In this document: positions 62,104-64,000 of the stretch, piece by piece
How positions within the stretch are numbered: position 1 is the stretch's first letter
Layout of the letters: every line of letters begins with the position of its first letter
Source of the DNA: Planctomycetota bacterium
GTDB lineage: Bacteria; Planctomycetota; Planctomycetia; Pirellulales; Lacipirellulaceae
Assembly (NCBI GenBank): GCA_029781135.1
Contig: JAKOXH010000042.1
Span: 124,001 to 188,000 of the forward strand
DNA length: 64,000 nucleotides
Direction of reading: 5' to 3'
The notes under the pieces: generated by a model
What the model was told of the DNA's origin: nothing
What the model saw: the letters and a program-made list of their open reading frames with translations, nothing else
Database searches by the model: none
Program-made: the position numbers and the translations under genes

Positions 62104-63507
62104 ATGAACATCTGCTTCTGGGATACCCGCGCTCGTAGCGTGTCGAAAGATTTCGCCGGTGGTTTCGGCGTTGGCATGTTCTCTGGCCGCAGAACGCTCA
62201 GCCAAAGGCTGGTGAGTTGGGGATATCACCGCGACCGCCGACCGGTTGCGTTGAACTTCGCCTACCTCGCCGCGATCTTCCGTGAGTTCGGGCACCAGGT
62301 CGAATACTGTGCCGACCAAACGCCACCCGCGGCCGATGTCTACGTCTTCAACCCCGCACTCGGCACGATCGACATCGAACAGCAGATGATTCGGCAGTTG
62401 GCCAAGAGCGCACCGAAGGCTCGTGTGTTGGTTGTGGGCTCCACTGCCTACGCATTGCCACAAGAGTTTCAAAGCCCGAACGTCACGGTCGTCCGCGGCG
62501 AACCGGAACAGCTGCGTACGAAGCTCGACGAAGTGCTCGAAACCCGCCCGGCGGTCGTTGATGTCGGCAGCGTCAAGAACCTCGACGAGCTGCCGTGGCC
62601 CGATTGGTCGCTCTTCGAGCCGCGCCGGTTCGCTATCCGCTACGACTTCACCCGGTTCCCCACCGGCCTCGTCCAGCAAAGCCGCGGCTGCACGTTTACG
62701 TGCAATTATTGCCCGTACATCATGATCGAAAACAAGACTCGGTTCCGCGATCCGGAACGCGTCGTCGCGGAAATCGAACATGGCATGCGGACGTACGGGT
62801 TCCGCTCATATAAGTTTCGCGACCCACTCTTCGGCCTCGACCGACAGCGTGTGCTGCGGCTCGCCGAACTGATTGGCAAGCTGCCGCGCAAACTCGAATT
62901 CTCGATCGAAAGCCGCATCGACCTATTGCGGCCGGAAACGCTGCAAGCGTTGCGCGAAGTTGGCCTCACGTCCATCACGGTGGGCATTGAAACGCCGCAC
63001 GAGGATACGCTGCGCACCTACAAACGGGCCCCGATCAAGGATGATCGCCAACGCGAGTTCGTTGGAATCTGCCGCAAAATGGGCATTCGCACGGTCGCCG
63101 GTTTCATGATCGGCTTCCCCGAGGACACCGAGGAATCGATCAAGCACGTGCTCCATTACGCTCGCGAGGTGAATCCGACCTATGCGAACTTCAACATCGT
63201 CACGCCGTATCCCGGCACCGAGTTTAGCGCGAACATCAAGAACCTCATTGCCGACCGCGACTATCGCAAGCTCGATGTGTACCATGCCGTGCTCAAATAC
63301 GAGCACTTGACGCCTCAGCAGGTCCTCGACCTCCACGCGTGGTGCTTCGAAAAGTTCTACTTCCGCATGAGCTACTTGCGCGACAACGCCCACCTGCTGT
63401 GGCCGGTCCTGCAACGCTTCGGCATCGGGGTGGGCAAAGTCACCGTCACGCCAAGACCCAGGCGGATGAAGACCTCGGCTGCTGAATCCCAATCCGAAGC
63501 GGCGTAG
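62104..63507 (+). CDS. B12-binding-domain radical SAM protein
   Basis: 467 residues from the ATG at 62104 (MNICFWDTRA, with AAGGAT upstream); upstream in-frame starts (62014 and 61804) would overlap the previous gene. The N-terminal ~150 residues form a B12-binding-like domain (FAYLAAIFREFGHQVEYC). The radical SAM cluster ligands are CTFTCNYC, followed by SAM-binding motifs and the C-terminal VNPTYANFNIVTPYPGTEF. The length and layout are those of BchE/HpnJ-type enzymes that modify lipids, porphyrins or terpenoids. Substrate unknown; probably linked to the glycosyltransferase upstream. Confidence 0.9.
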   Translation: MNICFWDTRARSVSKDFAGGFGVGMFSGRRTLSQRLVSWGYHRDRRPVALNFAYLAAIFREFGHQVEYCADQTPPAADVYVFNPALGTIDIEQQMIRQLAKSAPKARVLVVGSTAYALPQEFQSPNVTVVRGEPEQLRTKLDEVLETRPAVVDVGSVKNLDELPWPDWSLFEPRRFAIRYDFTRFPTGLVQQSRGCTFTCNYCPYIMIENKTRFRDPERVVAEIEHGMRTYGFRSYKFRDPLFGLDRQRVLRLAELIGKLPRKLEFSIESRIDLLRPETLQALREVGLTSITVGIETPHEDTLRTYKRAPIKDDRQREFVGICRKMGIRTVAGFMIGFPEDTEESIKHVLHYAREVNPTYANFNIVTPYPGTEFSANIKNLIADRDYRKLDVYHAVLKYEHLTPQQVLDLHAWCFEKFYFRMSYLRDNAHLLWPVLQRFGIGVGKVTVTPRPRRMKTSAAESQSEAA

Positions 63508-63599
63508 CGTAAGGCCATCTTCATTATTTGAGTCCGTAGGTGATGAAGGCGTCGTGTCCGTCGTGCCGTCGTGGTGAATAAACTACGGTCGTACGCCAG

Positions 63600-64000
63600 C
63601 TAGCCGCTGCCCACCATGCGCGCAAACTCTTCCGCCGATACCGTGGTTGCCTGGGCGAACCCAGCGACCAGCCGGGCTGAGGTCACTTCGATCAAGAAGA
63701 GGTGGAAGTCGCCGAAGTCGAACATTGGTGCTGAACTGGGAAACCGCTTTAGGTACGCCGCCCGCCACTCAGCGTATGCCGCCTCATCGGCCGCCGCCAC
63801 GCGGGCGATGCCTTGAATTGTCACCCGGGCGAGCGCCTGTGCAGGCTTGCTCGGCCCTTCGTGCTCCATCACGAGCACGCTCACGCGCTCGTTCTGCAGC
63901 ATGTTCTGCGTGTGTGCCGCTAAGCGGCTCACGTGCACGATCAAGCACCGGCCATCGGCGGAGATGGCAAAGGGGACCATCGACACGAAAGGTTCGTTGC
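63600..64000 (-). CDS. Pyridoxamine-phosphate-oxidase-like flavin protein (HugZ type), partial
   Basis: The stop is at 63600 and the frame runs off the right edge, so the N-terminus is missing. The visible part (about 133 residues) has the split-barrel pattern of HugZ/PNPOx-like proteins: PFVSMVPFAISADGRCLIVH, LAAHTQNML, RVSVLVMEHEG and a final FDFGDFHLFLIEVTSARLV. These bind FMN or haem. The in-frame GTG at 63986 is probably internal, because family members begin further upstream. Confidence 0.85.
   Translation of the reverse strand, partial: NEPFVSMVPFAISADGRCLIVHVSRLAAHTQNMLQNERVSVLVMEHEGPSKPAQALARVTIQGIARVAAADEAAYAEWRAAYLKRFPSSAPMFDFGDFHLFLIEVTSARLVAGFAQATTVSAEEFARMVGSG

Overview
The window looks like part of a planctomycete chromosome (order Pirellulales or close). 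The signs are several PEP-CTERM proteins, type I dockerin-like repeats on secreted proteins, a DUF1559 prepilin-like protein, an ECF sigma factor paired with a FecR/LamG-like protein, a protein combining a cytochrome c domain with a beta-propeller-like region, and abundant short dispersed palindromes. These are family-level inferences from the translated sequence; no database search was run.

Layout. 0.6-2.0 kb: two paralogous PEP-CTERM genes in tandem, the upstream one broken by a single-base frameshift. 2.6-7.5 kb: a 1633-residue SGNH-hydrolase/NPCBM/six-hairpin protein. 7.7-11.7 kb: tRNA-Glu(CTC), an ABC ATPase, an 800-residue membrane protein and a MazG-like protein. 11.9-22 kb: mostly housekeeping or single genes (Rieske protein, UPF0173-like hydrolase, archaeal-type phosphoglycerate mutase, NPCBM protein, terpene-cyclase-fold protein, esterase, SprT-like protein, glutathione peroxidase, alpha/beta hydrolase). 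22-28 kb: a sigma-54 response regulator divergent from a CBS protein, an NfnAB-like flavin oxidoreductase pair and an alcohol dehydrogenase, with a candidate sigma-54 promoter in front of the CBS gene. 28-33 kb: an operon for carbohydrate handling (beta-helix enzyme, Tat-exported aldo/keto reductase, DUF4838 protein). 33.4-34.4 kb: a membrane-anchored RNase Sa/barnase-type nuclease overlapping a barstar gene by 4 bp. 34.6-37.7 kb: GH16 and GH3 enzymes, probably for beta-glucan breakdown. 37.7-40.8 kb: ECF sigma factor and FecR/LamG-like regulator. 41.6-51.2 kb: a co-directional run of exported proteins (PEP-CTERM/dockerin protein, DUF1559 protein, lipoprotein, vanadium haloperoxidase-like enzyme, FG-GAP/ASPIC protein, GH30 enzyme). 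51.2-59 kb: a TIM-barrel/cytochrome c/propeller/cupredoxin fusion protein and a discoidin plus six-hairpin glycosidase. 59.2-64 kb: an acyltransferase, a GT21-like glycosyltransferase, a B12-binding radical SAM protein, and a truncated flavin-oxidoreductase-like gene at the right edge.

How the parts fit. Much of the window serves extracellular polysaccharide breakdown: GH16, GH3, GH30, two six-hairpin proteins, a beta-helix protein and several binding domains, most with signal peptides and several with PEP-CTERM tails. The sigma-54/CBS/Nfn/ADH group looks like a separate redox-balancing module. The two signals I would look at first are the nuclease/inhibitor pair at 33.4-34.4 kb and the repeated occurrence of dispersed palindromes inside the 5' ends of genes for exported proteins, where they are translated into signal-peptide n-regions or prepilin leaders.
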